DNA from: Clostridia bacterium | Lineage (GTDB): Bacteria > Bacillota_A > Clostridia > Christensenellales > Aristaeellaceae | Reading direction: 5' to 3' | DNA length: 14,916 nucleotides | Assembly (NCBI GenBank): GCA_025997215.1 | Contig: BNUH01000066.1 | Location: 1-14,916, forward strand | Part shown: positions 14,450 to 14,916 of the stretch, piece after piece | How the letters are laid out: every line of letters starts with the position of its first letter | Position numbering within the stretch: position 1 is the stretch's first letter | Notes under the pieces: model-generated | Told to the model about the DNA's origin: nothing | The model's input: only the letters and a program-made list of their open reading frames with translations | The model's database searches: none | Made by a program: the position numbers and the translations under genes

Positions 14450-14641
14450 GGTATAATAATGCATAATAATAATGTAGTAATCGTGCAAATTGTCAATGGC
14501 GCAACGCGTTACTCTGTATGCGCCAACGCTTCGCTAGGCGCATGTACCGTCACAGGTTAATATACGCCCGCCGAAGTTGTTTGAATGTGCAAGTTGTTTA
14601 TTTTCTTGCGGGCTTAGGGGTTGGAACGTTGGAACGATGGT
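14450..14641 (+). other. Intergenic region with alternative hairpins downstream of the propeller gene
   Basis: No gene is supported. Three arms, TGGCGCA (14497–14503), TGCGCCA (14519–14525) and GGCGCAT (14537–14543), allow the middle arm to pair with either side. Direct repeats are AAGTTGTTT at 14574–14582 and 14591–14599, and a tandem TTGGAACG pair at 14621–14636. GCCCGC/GCGGGC arms also enclose the stretch from about 14566 to 14613. One of these hairpins may end the propeller transcript, but none has a T-run. Confidence 0.45.
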
Positions 14642-14710
14642 TTGGGGTTTCACCCCAACGCCCCACCAGGGGCTTCGCGCCCCTGGACCCTCGCCAGGGC
14701 ATTGCCCTGG
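14642..14710. repeat. Cluster of three GC-rich hairpins, REP-like element
   Basis: Three perfect stems occur back to back: TTGGGG/CCCCAA (14642–14658), CCAGGGGC/GCCCCTGG (14666–14686) and CCAGGGC/GCCCTGG (14694–14710). The last two are each followed by a GGACCC-like tail (TGGACCC), so they look like duplicated units. Similar 'accaggggc…gcccctggaccc' palindromes are scattered in many clostridial genomes; I state this from general familiarity, not a search. ORFs crossing it on either strand are artefacts. Confidence 0.65.
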
Positions 14711-14916
14711 ACCCATGTGTTTTCCGCAAATCGTCCCACCGTCTCCCCGTAACCAAACCCCGGGGAAGGTCGGGAGGGGGACGTGAGTCCAATGTCATTA
14801 AGTTAAGAAGTAAGGTTGTAGCAATGAACTACCCTGCCGCTACTACGGCAACTATCAAAAGAAGGAATTGTGGGTTGGATCGGTGCCTAATCACTGTAAA
14901 TATCGACTTTCAACCC
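14711..14916. other. Non-coding end of window
   Basis: No supported gene. The stretch has a GTCTCCCC … GGGGGAC inverted pair (about 14730–14782) that may belong to the hairpin element beside it, a small GCCG/CGGC stem (14838–14851), and GGGTTG near 14872 matched by CAACCC at the very end. An ORF opening at ATG 14824 runs 31 codons to the window edge with only a weak ribosome site and is not called. Confidence 0.4.

Noticed and set aside
14577..14798. ORFs on both strands across the GC-rich hairpins
   Set aside because: They encode palindrome-derived Pro/Gly-rich sequence and have no start signals.
14824..14916. 31-codon ORF open to the right edge
   Set aside because: Weak ribosome site and no recognisable motif. 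It cannot be judged without sequence beyond the window.

Overview
The window looks like chromosomal DNA from an anaerobic, endospore-forming Firmicute of the Clostridia type. This is inferred from an adjacent spoIVB–spo0A pair, a YhcN/YlaJ-type spore lipoprotein, a LoaP/NusG-like antiterminator, and secreted proteins carrying Listeria–Bacteroides (InlB B-type) repeats and long Pro-Glu-Pro-Thr linkers. A Christensenellales-like gut lineage would fit, but that is a guess.

Region 1 (about 7231 down to 1, minus strand) is one apparent transcription unit. A good sigma-A promoter (7231–7203) is followed by a leader of about 290 nt without a convincing gene. Next comes a LoaP/NusG-like antiterminator gene (6905–6280), and then three secreted-protein genes: a Pro-Glu-Pro-Thr repeat protein (6268–4916), a small Ig-like-domain protein (4848–4396), and the first 1447 codons of a giant adhesin-like protein (4341 to beyond base 1). 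The antiterminator gene is interrupted near its start by seven tandem copies of an 8-bp unit (6801–6857). With seven copies, the only well-placed start (ATG 6905) is out of frame with the antiterminator. With six or nine copies the gene is open from start to stop. This is the hallmark of a slipped-strand phase-variable (contingency) gene. A terminator-like hairpin sits inside the operon (4882–4911), so the gene may be an ON/OFF switch for processive antitermination of a surface-protein operon. This is the most interesting system in the window.

Region 2 (10325 to 7290, minus strand) is a sporulation cluster: yhcN-like lipoprotein, spoIVB, spo0A. Spo0A keeps its DNA-binding domain and a well-matched sigma-H promoter overlapped by a dyad of 0A-box-like sites. 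Its receiver domain, however, has Ser where the phosphoacceptor Asp should be, and the acidic pocket is altered.

Region 3 (10500 to 14449, plus strand) holds a secreted protein of unknown function preceded by an overlapping mini-ORF, an acyl-CoA ligase (AMP-forming), and a secreted repeat protein, probably a beta-propeller, behind a perfect consensus sigma-A promoter. The last 470 bases have no convincing gene and are rich in hairpins, including an interspersed-repeat-like cluster.
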